The notes under the pieces: generated by a model | Told to the model about the DNA's origin: nothing | The model's input: only the letters and a program-made list of their open reading frames with translations | Database searches by the model: none | Assembly: GCF_018812025.1 (NCBI RefSeq) | Contig: NC_063049.1 | Location: 9,236,537 to 9,300,536, forward strand | Source of the DNA: Megalobrama amblycephala | Taxonomy: Eukaryota; Chordata; Actinopteri; Cypriniformes; Xenocyprididae | Direction of reading: 5' to 3' | Length of the DNA stretch: 64,000 nucleotides | Program-made: the position numbers and the translations under genes | Part shown: in pieces, positions 35,701 to 63,203 of the stretch | How positions within the stretch are numbered: the stretch's first letter is position 1 | Layout: every line of letters starts with the position of its first letter

Positions 35701-38700
35701 GCAGTTGGAGACATTGCCATGAAAGTGTTCTTGAGCTTGGGAGCTTCATATTCCAGTGTTGTTTCTCTCCCATCATGGGTAAGACAGAGTCTCATCGATT
35801 GTGGCTTCAAGCCAATGATCAAAAATAGAACAATCAACTGGCCTGAGTTTTACAACATTGTTTTTAAGAACTTGAGCTCTGTGGACACACACAGCAGAAA
35901 TACTCTTGTGCTAAATGCCATTGACTTGAATGATCCTGCTGTTGATGACCTACTGAAAAGTTACCCTTGTATTCCAACACAGAGTTGTAAGAAGCTTCAA
36001 TTTATCAAGCAAATTGTTAATCCTTCTGGCAAAATGGCTTGTTTGTATGAACTTGAAGAAGGACGCTTTCTTGAAGGAACTGCAACCGATTTTCTCTCAC
36101 CAAAAAGGATTCAACGACTTTCAGATTTGGGAATGCTGAGTGACCGCCTCCCTTTAGAGGACATCATAGAAAGAGTAGGGAAGATATCCATTGTTTGGCA
36201 ACAGGATAAATCTAAATGCCATAAACATCTTCAGTGCCTGTTGGAGTCAATGAAAGACTCCACAGAAGATGTGAATTATCTGCACTGGAAAACACTGTCT
36301 CAAATTCCATTCCTTCCTGCATCATCTCCTTTAGTTCAGCAAAACAAGAACGCCACTGTTCTTAAAAAACCTGTTGAAGTTTACAGTGACCGATGTCGCA
36401 ATTTGGTAAGCATGACAGAATTCACAGTTGACCATGCAAATCTTCAAATACACAGTTATGATCTAGTTCTCCAAAAATTGAAAGTACGGACAAATCCACC
36501 AGTTGAAACGGTGCTTCAGCAGCTGTTAAAAGCACACCAACACTGCAATGCATTTGAAAATACTGCTCTCTTCAACATTGCTCAGTCTTGCTATAAATAT
36601 CTCAATGATTACTTGTTGGATCAGAAAGATCCCGGTTCCATTATTGGCCATGCAAAATCATTTCCATTCATTTTCATTGAGGATCACTTTGTAAATGTGA
36701 GGTCAGTGGCTAGAAGTGAACAATTTGAGGAGAAACCATATCTCTACGTGCTTCCAGTCGTCTTCTCCAAATTTGAGAGGCTCTGGGATTACCTTGGCAT
36801 CAAAAAAAAGTTCACAAAAGAGCAATTTGTTGCTGCACTTGAAAAAATGAAGGCTTTATATGGATCCCACCCTCTTTCCAAGTCAGACCTCCATAAGTGT
36901 GTTGCAATACTTATAAATGGGCTATACAAAATCAAAGATGAAAAGCTTAACTGTCTCATACCTGATGAGAGAGGTGTGTTGACATCTTCTAGAGAGCTGA
37001 GATTTAATGACAGCCCATGGATGCCTGTTGCAGCTGGTGTCAAGCTCGCCCATGATCTGATACCTCGTCCTGTGGCCTGTCATTTTGGTGTAATGACAAC
37101 AAGACACCACACTCTAAAGGATCATTTCGTCAGTGGGTTTTCCCTATATGCCAAAGAGTTTGGACAAAAAGAGAAACTAACAGTCAGAATAAAAAATATA
37201 ATTGATGCATATCCATCTAAAAAGGATATTCTGAAAGAGCTCATTCAAAATGCCGATGATGCAGAGGCAACAGAAATTCACTTTGTGTGGGACAAAAGAC
37301 AACATAAGACAGAAAAGATATTTGGAAAGAAATGGGAACTGGTTCAAGGCCCGGCTCTTTGTGTGTACAACAACAGAACATTTTCTGATGCGGATCTGGA
37401 AGGTATCCAGCAGCTGGGGCTAGGAGGAAAACATGGCACTTTAGGGAGAACTGGAAAATATGGACTTGGCTTCAATTCTGTGTATCATCTGACAGATTGT
37501 CCATCTATCCTGACCGGTGACAAATGGCTCTGCATTTCTGATCCAAATCAAAAATACGTGGAAGATGTAGCAAAGCAGTCCCCAGGCTGCATGTTTTCAA
37601 TGGAAGACAAGTTTAAAAAGTCTTTTGAGGATGTTTATCATACCTTTCTTCCAGAAATGTTTGCACTCAATTCTGGAACCATGTTCAGGCTCCCTCTCAG
37701 GACAGAAAAAATGGCAGAAGAATCTGAAATATCTAGACATACAGTCACAGACCGTGACATGAAGGAATTTTACTCTGCCTTGACTGAAGATCCTGAGGGA
37801 CTAATTCTCTTTTTGAAGCACATCACAAAAATACAGTTCTTGGAGATCAATGAAGATGGAACACAAACAAAATGTTCTTTCCTTATTGAAAAGAAATACA
37901 CAGAGAAGAGCATCATAAGCAAGGAAAACTTTCACAGCCATGTTCGAGAATCCCTGATGTCAGGAACAGCAGAACCCTGCAAAACCATCTACACCATGCA
38001 AATCTTGTCTGAAAATAAACAAAGTCATTGGGTCATTGCAGAGAGCTTTGGCTTCTCAAAACAAATCCATAAGAGAAAAAACGAGCAAGATCACTTCAAA
38101 GTTCCTCAAGCTGCTCTGGCTGCATGTTGGAGCAGCTCATTTAACCAAACATTTACTGGCAGGGCATTTTGTTCTTTGCCCTTACCTGGACAAACTGGTT
38201 TACCAGTTCATGTGAATGCAAATTTTGAAGTAGATTCTTCTAGAAGGGACTTGTGGAAAGAAGACGGTGATAGTCTGAAGACTGAGTGGAACCAGTCACT
38301 GAAAATAAACATCATTTCACCACTCTATGCTGACCTCCTGTTAAGTCTCTGTTCAGTCATAAAGAAAGAGACACCAACAGCTCTTGTATTCCTCAAGCCA
38401 CAGCTAGAGGATTCTTACCTTAAATACTTTCCGTGCATTTCACAGAAAGTAGACAAAGTCTGGCATGAGATGATTCATGAGGTATATAGATCAGTCAAGG
38501 AACGTGATCTTCCTGTCATACCCACTGTACATGCTGTTTCTGTTGAGTCATCACACCATTCACAACAAAAATACACAGTTACCTGGTGCAGTCCATCTAA
38601 ACCACACTCAGCAGACTGTCCATATTTTACAACTGATGACCATGAAGGAATTTTTCAAATCTTAGATGACATCGGTATGAAATTAGTGCCAAACTCTTGG

Positions 38701-41700
38701 AAAATGATTGAAATAAAAGAGAATTTCAAAGCAGCTGGTGTGAATGTGACAGAAATCAGCCCTTCAACAGTGATGAACTTCTTGAAGCAAAGATCGCTAA
38801 ATGATCCTTCTCAGACAACTAGTAGTTTACCTTTGCCCATCAACCAGACCTTGGTCAAAAACAAAAAAAGATGTTCAAAACTTTTGAGCTTCTGCTTGAA
38901 AAATGCCAATGAAAAAAATGTCCATGACATCAATGGGCTGCCTCTTCTCCTCATGGAAGATCAGATGTTAAGAGTCTTTGACTCTCAATGCCCAAAGCTG
39001 ATTTCAAGATTTAGCAGTCTTTTCCAAAGACACCAGGAAATGTTTGCAGATATTGATGCCATTGAAAGTCACATTCAAATTCTACACAAGGGAAAGTTTA
39101 TTCAGGGGTTAACAATTTCCATGGCAGCAGGATATTTGAAATCGGAACTTGCACAGCTGCTCAGACAGTCATTGCCTGATGAAAGGTGCCAGCTTTACAA
39201 AGCGGAGACAGAGACGATCAAATGGCTGAAAACATTATGGAGCTTCTTTGAGGATCAAGAGAAATTCTACCAAAATGAAAAGATGAATGTCTACAGTGAG
39301 ATAAAAAAGCACTTTGATAACAGTCCTATTTTACCAGTCATTTGCCCCAGTCAAAATAACACACATTTCTTACAAACAATGGGAAACATATCAAAGGTGA
39401 TTCTGAAGCCAGATGAAAAAATAGCTTCCATTCTCATAAAACTGGGGTTCATGAAATTGAACATCAGCTTTTTCATTGATTTCAAAGACTTATTTTTCAA
39501 GTATATTCATCCAGATCTCCTGCAAACTGTAGACAGCAGTGCTGTTTTAGAAGAGGTTCATGGTGTACCTCATTCCCTGTTTGAGGATCTGTCAGTAGAT
39601 GAATGTGTACGTCTTCAACGCTTCTTACAGAATGGGATCAGAGATTCCAAAAAGAAGAGTGGACATGTGTGGTTGCTCAAGTCTTTGCCCCTGTTTGAGT
39701 CAATATCTGGAAAACGGGAAAGGATTGATTTACACAGAATGATATTCATTCTGAATTCTAATCATCAGAATGAATTTCCAAACTTGTACGATGTTGATGG
39801 ATGTGACAGTATTTTTCTCAAGCAGACCTTGGTGAACCTAGAATTGTCAGAAATTCTAAGCATTCAGAATCTAAATGACTTGGAGTTCTGTGTACAGTTT
39901 ATTCTTCCTTCTGTGCACATGATGAAAGAGGCCAAGCTTCTTGATTTAATGCGGTTGTTAGTGAAATTCAGACCAGTGGACCCCAGGGTTGTCTCTGCAT
40001 TGAGAGATGTCAGATTTATTCGAGACATCCATGGCTCTCTTCAGGTGGCTTCATACTTCTATGATGACAGCGTATCCCTTTACAGGTTAATGCTTCCAAA
40101 AGAGAGATTTGTGCCAAAAACCTTTTGGGACAATTTCCAAGGTGAACGTACTGAAGCACTTCATCTCTTAAAGAACCTTGGATTGAATCATGAAGTGTCT
40201 GATGAGCAAATCATTCAGTTTGCAAAACAAATTGAATCTGAAGCTAGAGGCAACACTCCTCTAGATGTTCTTAAGGAAATATCAAATCTGCTGTTTAGGA
40301 TTGTTTTGTCAAAGAGTAATGACAAAAACTCAAATTTACTGAACAGAGTTGCTAACATTAAATTCATCTTTCCAGTGAAAATTCAGCAAACACTTTGTGA
40401 TTATCACAAAGCCTTTGCTCAAGGGAGAGAGGTTGTTGCAATCAGTGGATCACTGATCGACAGAGACAGATATCACCATTATCTGATATGGACATCTATG
40501 CCAATCATACCTTTAGAACTCTGCTCTCCACATCTCATAAAGAAAATGAAGGATGCCGGAGCCTTGGAGACTCCACCCCTTAGACAAATAGCTGCTAACC
40601 TGAAAAACATCTGTAGGTCTCAGTGTCACAGTGACACATTGCTGGAAACAAGAAACACAGTATTTAGCATATCATACGCATACCTGCAGTCAATAAATTT
40701 CGATGCCTCTCTGTTCTCAGACCTCCCCATTATCTTGGTAGAAAACGGGTCAGAACTTGTGAAGGCCAAACAGACAGCACTTGTGCTAAATGATGCTCTT
40801 GAGTTTAGGCCTTATTTGTACCGCATTCCCTCAAAGTATATGAAATTTGAAGACTTCTTCAGGAAAATTGGTGTAAAGGAGAGGCCCACCCTCAATCAAT
40901 ATATCACTGTTCTTCAAGAAATCTATTCTGATAGTTTTGACAAAGACAGCCTTCAGGCAAATCAGCAGAAAGCTGTGAAGCGTATTGTACAACAGCTGTT
41001 TTGCCTGCTGAAAGAGGAACAGGACAAAACCTCTTTCCAAAAAGACCCACTTTATCTTCCATCAACAGATGGAAGACTCTATGAATCCAGCACTTTGTTT
41101 TTCAATGACACAGTCTTCCAGCCTGTAAGGATTGAGGGTCCTTTGGAAACCAAGCTGAAATTGCTGGAAAAATTAAACTGCTGTTATCTTGGAAATGATC
41201 ACTATGAACATCAAACATTGTTGCAGCTCCTTCCCCAGCAAGTTCGCCCCAAATTTCTCTCAGATGTAATTTATGAAAACCTGGAGGGATCAAGTGTCCA
41301 ATATTGTGATGAAGGGGAATGTGAATTCCGTGCCTGGTTTGACAAACACTTGTCTTCTGCTGCATTTCTTCATGGACTAGTCTGTCTCATCAGAGAAGAC
41401 AGCAAAGGTGAGATTTCACAGTCTGAAGCTGTAGGAAAGTGTGAAAAAATCTTTTCTACGATTCAAATTATTTGTTGCAAAACTCTTCAAACTGAACTTC
41501 TGTTAAACCACGAGCCACTTGAAGGTAGCAAGGCTGAAACAGATGTTTATGTGAAAAAACAGAAAGATGGATGTAGTTTCTACTTGAAACACAATGATGA
41601 CATGGCCTTCAAAGTAGTAAATGAAGTTATTATGTATCTTACTAAAGAAATCAATGCTCTTCTAAAGAACTGTCTGACTATCTCAAGCTTTCTAGCCCTT

Positions 41701-42966
41701 GGGCAACTTCTGCTGTGTGATAACATGGAGGATGTTGAGAAAACATTGGCAAATTATGGCATTCATAACAGTGGCCACAAGGAGGAAGGACACGGTGCCT
41801 TACCAAAACCTGGATGTCGTATACCTGAAGAATGGCACGACTGCCTTGATATGAACTTCCTCAACAACTTTGAAAGTGGAGAGTATGTTGGCTTCAGCAA
41901 GGACGAATCTGGTGAATATTTCTATGCCATTGTTATTAACCGTCTGGATGATCCACCGGGACAAGTGACACAATTTCCTGCCAGATATAAAATACAAGTT
42001 GGCAGTGATGACTTCATTGAAGTAAGCTCTCTTGACCTTTACCAATTTAAACGGGAAAAGAAGGCAACTGTGTCAACAGGGTCCACTTGCACAGATATAA
42101 AATGTATTTTGACATCCAGGCCTCCACCCAACACAGAGTCCTCTTGCACAGATATAGAATGTCTTTTGACATCCAGACCTCCACCCAAAAGAGTCTTTCC
42201 AGGGACATTTGATGAGATCAAAAGAGAAATTGACAAAAGCTTAAATGAAATCTGGAATATGTCAAGTGAAGACAAACAAAAAGCCATTAAACGTCTTTAC
42301 CTCCGGTGGCATCCAGACAAGAATCCAGGCAATGAACAACTTGCCCATGAGGCATTCAAATACCTGCAAAAAAGAATTGAGGAACTACAACAAGGGAAAA
42401 CTGCACAAAGCACATCCTCAACCTGTAGAGACTTTCGAGATTTCTATGACACGTGGAACACAGAGGCACGAAGCCACAGGAGGGGACGCGAGAGGTTCTA
42501 TCAGAACTACTCTAGAAGGCATTATAACTTTTGGTCATACCACAGAGAAACACCAAGGCCAAAGAGAGGAGAGGCAAAACGCTGGTTTGAACAGGCTCAA
42601 TGTGACATCAGAGCAGCTCACAACGACACTGGAGGAGATTGCTCAGAGTGGTGTCTGTTCAAGGTGCATCAGGCTGTGGAAAAGTCCCTGATAGCAGCAA
42701 TGTACAGGAAAAGTGGACAGCATCCCAACAACTGCTCAATAACTAGCCTTGCTCAGCAGGTGTCCCATTATAGCTCACAGCTGACTTCTTTACCCAACAC
42801 TGTGAGGCAACTGACTGAACTTGGTGTTGATAGCAAAAAAACCCAGTATCCAAACCATCACCAGTTTCCTCACATTCCTAACAAGCAGTTCAGCCTTAAT
42901 AATGCCAGACAGGCATTGGATATTGCAACAAAGCTTTTAGAAAAAATAGAAGAATACATTTCTTGA
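15466..42966 (+). CDS. Sacsin-like protein (SACS family; SRR x3, DnaJ, HEPN), complete, 7 coding exons
   Basis: Coding exons 15466-15500, 15814-15901, 16020-16131, 24565-24711, 30374-31796, 31894-31982, 32063-42966; all introns are GT-AG and phases agree, giving 4265 residues. Sacsin is a giant cytosolic/mitochondria-associated co-chaperone that organises intermediate filaments; human loss causes the ataxia ARSACS. Domains seen: SRR1 from residue ~14 ([11 protein letters not shown] at ~42, [11 protein letters not shown] at ~115), SRR2 ~1333 ([11 protein letters not shown] ~1364, [11 protein letters not shown] ~1438), SRR3 ~2330 ([11 protein letters not shown] ~2357, [11 protein letters not shown] ~2428), DnaJ ~4010-4075 with HPD near 4047, HEPN ~4133-4262. 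These ATP-lid-like motifs match the Hsp90 N-domain. Canonical sacsin (about 4580 residues) begins with a ubiquitin-like domain; this one starts [11 protein letters not shown] and lacks it, so it is probably a paralogue. No frameshift or internal stop was seen. Confidence 0.93.
15814..15901 (+). CDS. Sacsin-like exon 2
   Basis: Acceptor AATGCAG, donor GTAAGG. Encodes the opening of SRR1 ([20 protein letters not shown]), the strongest sacsin signature. Confidence 0.9.
16020..16131 (+). CDS. Sacsin-like exon 3
   Basis: Acceptor TATCAG, donor GTATTT. Encodes [11 protein letters not shown] (ATP-site helix of the Hsp90-like fold) and [16 protein letters not shown]. Confidence 0.92.
16132..17555. 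other. Sacsin-like intron 3, left part
   Basis: AT-rich; no gene and no bounded element recognised. Confidence 0.4.
17556..17980 (+). mobile_element. Solo LTR (425 bp)
   Basis: Starts TGTTACATGTGCC and ends ATCCGTTACA, flanked by the 5-bp duplication GTAGT (17551-17555, 17981-17985). It contains a TATA-like CTTTATAAGC near 17669, an AATAAAG signal near 17926 and a (CA)n tract. No internal region or second LTR: recombined down to a solo LTR. Confidence 0.88.
17687..17716. repeat. (CA)n microsatellite
   Basis: About 14 CA units inside the solo LTR. Confidence 0.9.
17986..18479. other. Intronic stretch, nothing recognised
   Basis: AT-rich, no element boundary or coding similarity seen. Confidence 0.4.
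18480..19340 (-). mobile_element. DIRS fragment: gag piece next to RT piece
   Basis: Minus strand 19340-18860 gives a DIRS-type gag segment ([20 protein letters not shown], then [18 protein letters not shown]), and 18700-18490 gives an RT segment ([21 protein letters not shown]). Most sequence that should lie between them is deleted; frames are broken. Confidence 0.7.
19370..20290 (-). mobile_element. L2-type LINE 3' fragment
   Basis: A minus frame (20256-19828) reads [12 protein letters not shown], then jumps to RNLGVIF...HLRNIAKIR and [13 protein letters not shown]...[12 protein letters not shown], the C-terminal RT region of L2-type LINEs with an internal deletion. The 3' UTR ends in TTTATTTATATAGCACC-like sequence (plus strand 19383). 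Confidence 0.75.
20291..20949. other. Intronic stretch with CAG-rich tract
   Basis: No gene recognised. Interrupted (CAG)n runs at 20806-20860; the plus frames through them are Ser/Gln-rich by composition only. Confidence 0.4.
20950..21500 (-). mobile_element. DIRS gag fragment
   Basis: Minus frame 21492-21169 and its neighbour read [13 protein letters not shown]...[12 protein letters not shown] and [12 protein letters not shown], the N-terminal gag region of fish DIRS elements. It may be the 5' part of the same copy as 18480-19340, separated by the L2 insertion. Confidence 0.65.
21645..21925. mobile_element. Fold-back hAT-like MITE nested in the L2 LINE
   Basis: Starts TAGGGCTGCACGATATATCGC, a known hAT-type MITE terminus. 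Arms 21718-21803 and 21832-21916 are nearly perfect inverted copies (about 85 bp) around a 28-bp loop. The matching right terminus is missing, so the copy is truncated or rearranged. Confidence 0.75.
22152..23686. mobile_element. TTAA-flanked piggyBac-like element, copy 2 (1535 bp, inverted relative to copy 1)
   Basis: Flanked by TTAA at 22148-22151 and 23687-23690. Ends and interior match copy 1 (3640-5409) in reverse orientation, for example GGGCCCCAAATCAGCCTCAG near 23657 against the copy 1 left end. It interrupts the L2 reading frame exactly at a TTAA. Confidence 0.85.
24565..24711 (+). CDS. Sacsin-like exon 4
   Basis: Acceptor TGGCAG, donor GTGAAA; phase 1 on both sides. Encodes [19 protein letters not shown] and [15 protein letters not shown]. 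Confidence 0.92.
25019..25705. mobile_element. Angel-like fold-back MITE (687 bp)
   Basis: Flanked by TTAA at 25015-25018 and 25706-25709. Long inverted repeats: AGGGTTAGTTCACTCAAAAA at the left, and its partner ending AGGTGAACTAATCC at the right. ACTCACCC(T/C)CATGTCGTTCC is present in both arms. The family is widespread in cyprinids; fragments occur here at 10790, 27011, 45765, 48720 and 50325. Confidence 0.85.
25720..26978 (+). mobile_element. TTAA-flanked element (1259 bp) carrying a 5' exon with splice donor
   Basis: Flanked by TTAA at 25716-25719 and 26979-26982. Ends AGCTGCAGTAGGTAACTTTT and, inverted, AGCTGCTGTAGGGAGTTTTT. The interior is GC-richer and carries the reading frame described at 26030-26265. 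Kolobok or piggyBac are both possible from the TTAA; no transposase core is present. Confidence 0.7.
26030..26265 (+). pseudogene. Orphan 5' exon inside the TTAA element
   Basis: ATG at 26030 opens [20 protein letters not shown], a Lys/Asp-rich stretch, then INIG-like [13 protein letters not shown] and [14 protein letters not shown], ending at a good donor GTAAGT (26266). I know this motif only from dispersed fish copies. No following exon is seen, so it is taken as element cargo rather than a host gene. Confidence 0.45.
27011..27850. other. Intronic stretch with Angel-like fragment
   Basis: 27011-27115 repeats the inner part of the fold-back element (matches 25135-25250). The rest shows nothing recognisable. 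Confidence 0.5.
27851..28154. repeat. 304-bp near-perfect hairpin
   Basis: Arms of about 140 bp (27851-27990 and 28016-28154), starting AAAGTGAAAGTAAAAACTCAGC and ending in its reverse complement, are nearly identical. The loop is about 25 bases with A-rich runs. No terminal duplication was identified. Confidence 0.88.
28338..28500. repeat. Two tandem units of 81 bp
   Basis: ATTTGCAGCGCGTTTCAC starts at 28338 and again at 28419; the units differ at about four positions. Part of a third unit follows (TTTGCAGGGCG). Confidence 0.88.
28626..29203. mobile_element. TTAA piggyBac-like element, copy 3, left-truncated
   Basis: From GAGATCGCTAAC onwards it follows copy 1 (from about 4845) in the same orientation, ending AGACCTCAGGGAG before TTAA at 29204-29207. 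Confidence 0.8.
29204..29781. other. Intronic stretch, nothing recognised
   Basis: AT-rich, with several ATATGACATACAA repeats near 29300-29330 only. Confidence 0.4.
29782..30294. mobile_element. Inverted-repeat MITE (513 bp) abutting exon 5
   Basis: Ends AAAGCTGATTTATACTTCTGCGTC (shown in part) and the inverted partner GATGCAGAAGTATAAATCAGCCTTT (shown in part) match over about 24 bp. GC-rich interior with CGTAGGCTACGC-type words. It ends 79 bp before the exon 5 acceptor. Confidence 0.75.
30374..31796 (+). CDS. Sacsin-like exon 5 (1423 bp)
   Basis: Acceptor ATTTACAG, donor GTAAGG. Continues SRR1 ([28 protein letters not shown]) up to about residue 602. It begins 79 bp after the end of a MITE. 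Confidence 0.93.
31894..31982 (+). CDS. Sacsin-like exon 6
   Basis: Acceptor TTGTTCAG, donor GTAAGA; phases 2 and 1 agree with both neighbours. Encodes [16 protein letters not shown]. Confidence 0.88.
32063..42966 (+). CDS. Sacsin-like exon 7, giant terminal coding exon (10904 bp)
   Basis: Acceptor TTTTTTCAG; open to TGA at 42964-42966. Holds residues 632-4265: the rest of SRR1, all of SRR2 and SRR3, the region before DnaJ ([20 protein letters not shown]), DnaJ and HEPN. A giant last exon is a known hallmark of SACS genes. Confidence 0.96.
42082..42195 (+). repeat. In-frame 57-bp tandem duplication in the sacsin-like gene
   Basis: Units 42082-42138 and 42139-42195 encode 19-residue repeats sharing CTDI(K/E)C(I/L)LTSRPPP, immediately before the DnaJ domain (which starts near 42200). 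Confidence 0.92.
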
Positions 42967-43275
42967 AATAGCTTGAATCTACTGACTATGTTCCATTGAG
43001 ATGATCATGAGGATCTTTTCAAGTAACAATAGTATTATTATTTTTTTTATCTGTTTAGTACTGCTACTATACATACTGGATATTCTTAATTCTTTGTAAT
43101 CATGTTTTGATAATTCTGGTTCTGAGTCTGGTTCTCCTATACTACTACTACTAAATGCAACATTTATATTATTGTATACAGGGCATTCCTGTAGCAAACA
43201 GTAGAGCAATGACAAGGTCATGTGTTCAATTCCCAGGGAATGCATTAAATAAAATGTCTTGAATGCAATGTAAGT
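42967..43275 (+). other. Probable 3' UTR of the sacsin-like gene
   Basis: The first AATAAA after the stop is at 43248-43253, inside a SINE-like segment. The UTR end near 43270 is inferred. Confidence 0.5.
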
Positions 43276-43320
43276 TGATTTAGATAAGCGTGTCTGTAAA
43301 ATGTGCATTAAAATGACATT
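43178..43320 (+). mobile_element. tRNA-derived SINE, diverged
   Basis: GTAGAGCAATG ... AAGGTCATGTGTTCAATTCCC resembles A and B boxes of a tRNA-derived head, followed by the tail motif ATGTAAGTTGATTTAGATAAG that is common to fish SINEs. Confidence 0.65.
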
Positions 43321-43344
43321 AGAATTAAAATGTCAACGTCAGTC

Positions 43345-44940
43345 ATTTAAAAGCATGGATTTTATTAAGAAATATTAACAGAAGTCAAAAGCTGTGTCAA
43401 CCAAATATTCACTAAATGACAGAACTGCAAAAAAAAAAAAAAAAAAAAAAAACATTAACAGTCACACAATCATCCTGTGATACCGATGCTGTATGTGCTT
43501 TACAATCCTTGCAGCAAAACCATTTCTTGTCTATTGCAATATAAATTTTTACATGAATAGTGACTCATGTTGTTCCCCTGTTTGATCAAGAAATGAAACT
43601 TCGATTTGAGCAGCATCTGGTTTCCTCCATGTCACTGCAAAAACCATGCCAAAAGTATTCATATTTTTCTGGTGTCCCAGTAATAACTTATTACACAAAT
43701 TCTGTACATAATTACAGCAGGCACAGTGCCTGTCCTTAACGTAATGAACACAATAAAAGAAAGCAAGCATTGTTAGAAGTGGTCTATACAGTGCTGGCCA
43801 ACGCGGTGTACAGTGCGTATGAAAATACAAGCAAATATCACTCTTTAACACAGTAATGAAAAGAATAATTAAAGCCCTCACCTGCAGTGGTCAGTTTTTC
43901 CTGAAATACCGGTCCCATCTGTTAGGTATGTTTTAATGAATTAAGGGAAAAGGCTACTTTTTTTCAGCCAGTATTATGTAGGAGACTAAAAATGTCACCT
44001 TCTGCAGGAATATAAGATGCACTAGTCATGAATGGTCATACAGTAAAACAAAAAACTTGAAATGACAACTGATGTAACTAAGGTAAATTTGAGCAAAATC
44101 ATTTTTCAGATTGGGACTTGGTTACCTGAATATGACTCTTCATCTATTCGCTGTTATTACCCTGATTCCTATCCTGCACATTCTAAAAGCTCACACATTT
44201 TAATAAAGAATGGGGAAGAAAAATGAAATACAAATTACAAACAATCCACAGGCATATGAAAATATTTAAGGCCCATGTTGATGTTGAAACTCTAGCTGGG
44301 AATGCATAAGCTTGTAAATTCGTGGAGCAGCATATCCACAGCACACCTTCAGTACTGCTTTCTTGCAAACAAAGACTCAGATTTCCATTTCTTTATTGCC
44401 ATTCGGTCTCCGGATAAAACATTTATCAAAGATTTGCGTGTTGATGTAAAAAGAACAAACCAAACAAAACTTGGGTTTGTGCATTTTTTACAGCCATAAC
44501 AGTAATGCTGTGAAATGAAATGCATTACACGTTTTCACATGCCCTTGAAAATACAATTGTCCTGGAATCTGGATCCTGTTTTGACATCAGGCACTCCTCT
44601 GCCCATTTGAGCCGGTCCTCCTCACACACAGGGAACATTCAACACACATGTGTCTTATGTGCAGAACAAATGTGTTTGAATGGAACATAACTCATAATTG
44701 TGTTGCACAAGAAACCAGGAGATGAAATCAAGTCATTTGCCCTGACCACTGAATCAGAGTTTTATTTTCAAGGCATTCTGACAGTTTGATATAAAAAATA
44801 AACTGCATAGCTCCATCAAGGACTCTTCATGTTTGTGGAGGAAGAGGCAAGGCTGTCCAAACTTTCCTCAAACGCTTCCTTTGTAAATTTGCATATGCAG
44901 AGTTTTCTGGCATCTGGTTCCTCCTCTACGTTACACATTC
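43345..44940 (-). other. dip2a: dip2a 3' UTR and inter-gene space
   Basis: On the minus strand the first AATAAA below the stop is at 44766-44761, giving a UTR of about 200 nt. Another at about 43359-43354 would bring the UTR to within about 100 bp of the sacsin-like UTR. A run of A (plus strand 43429-43452) lies between. No gene seen. Confidence 0.5.

Positions 44941-63203
<18,263 letters not shown>

Noticed and set aside
43178..43320. tRNA gene
   Set aside because: Only A/B-box-like words remain and no cloverleaf forms; the tail matches a SINE.
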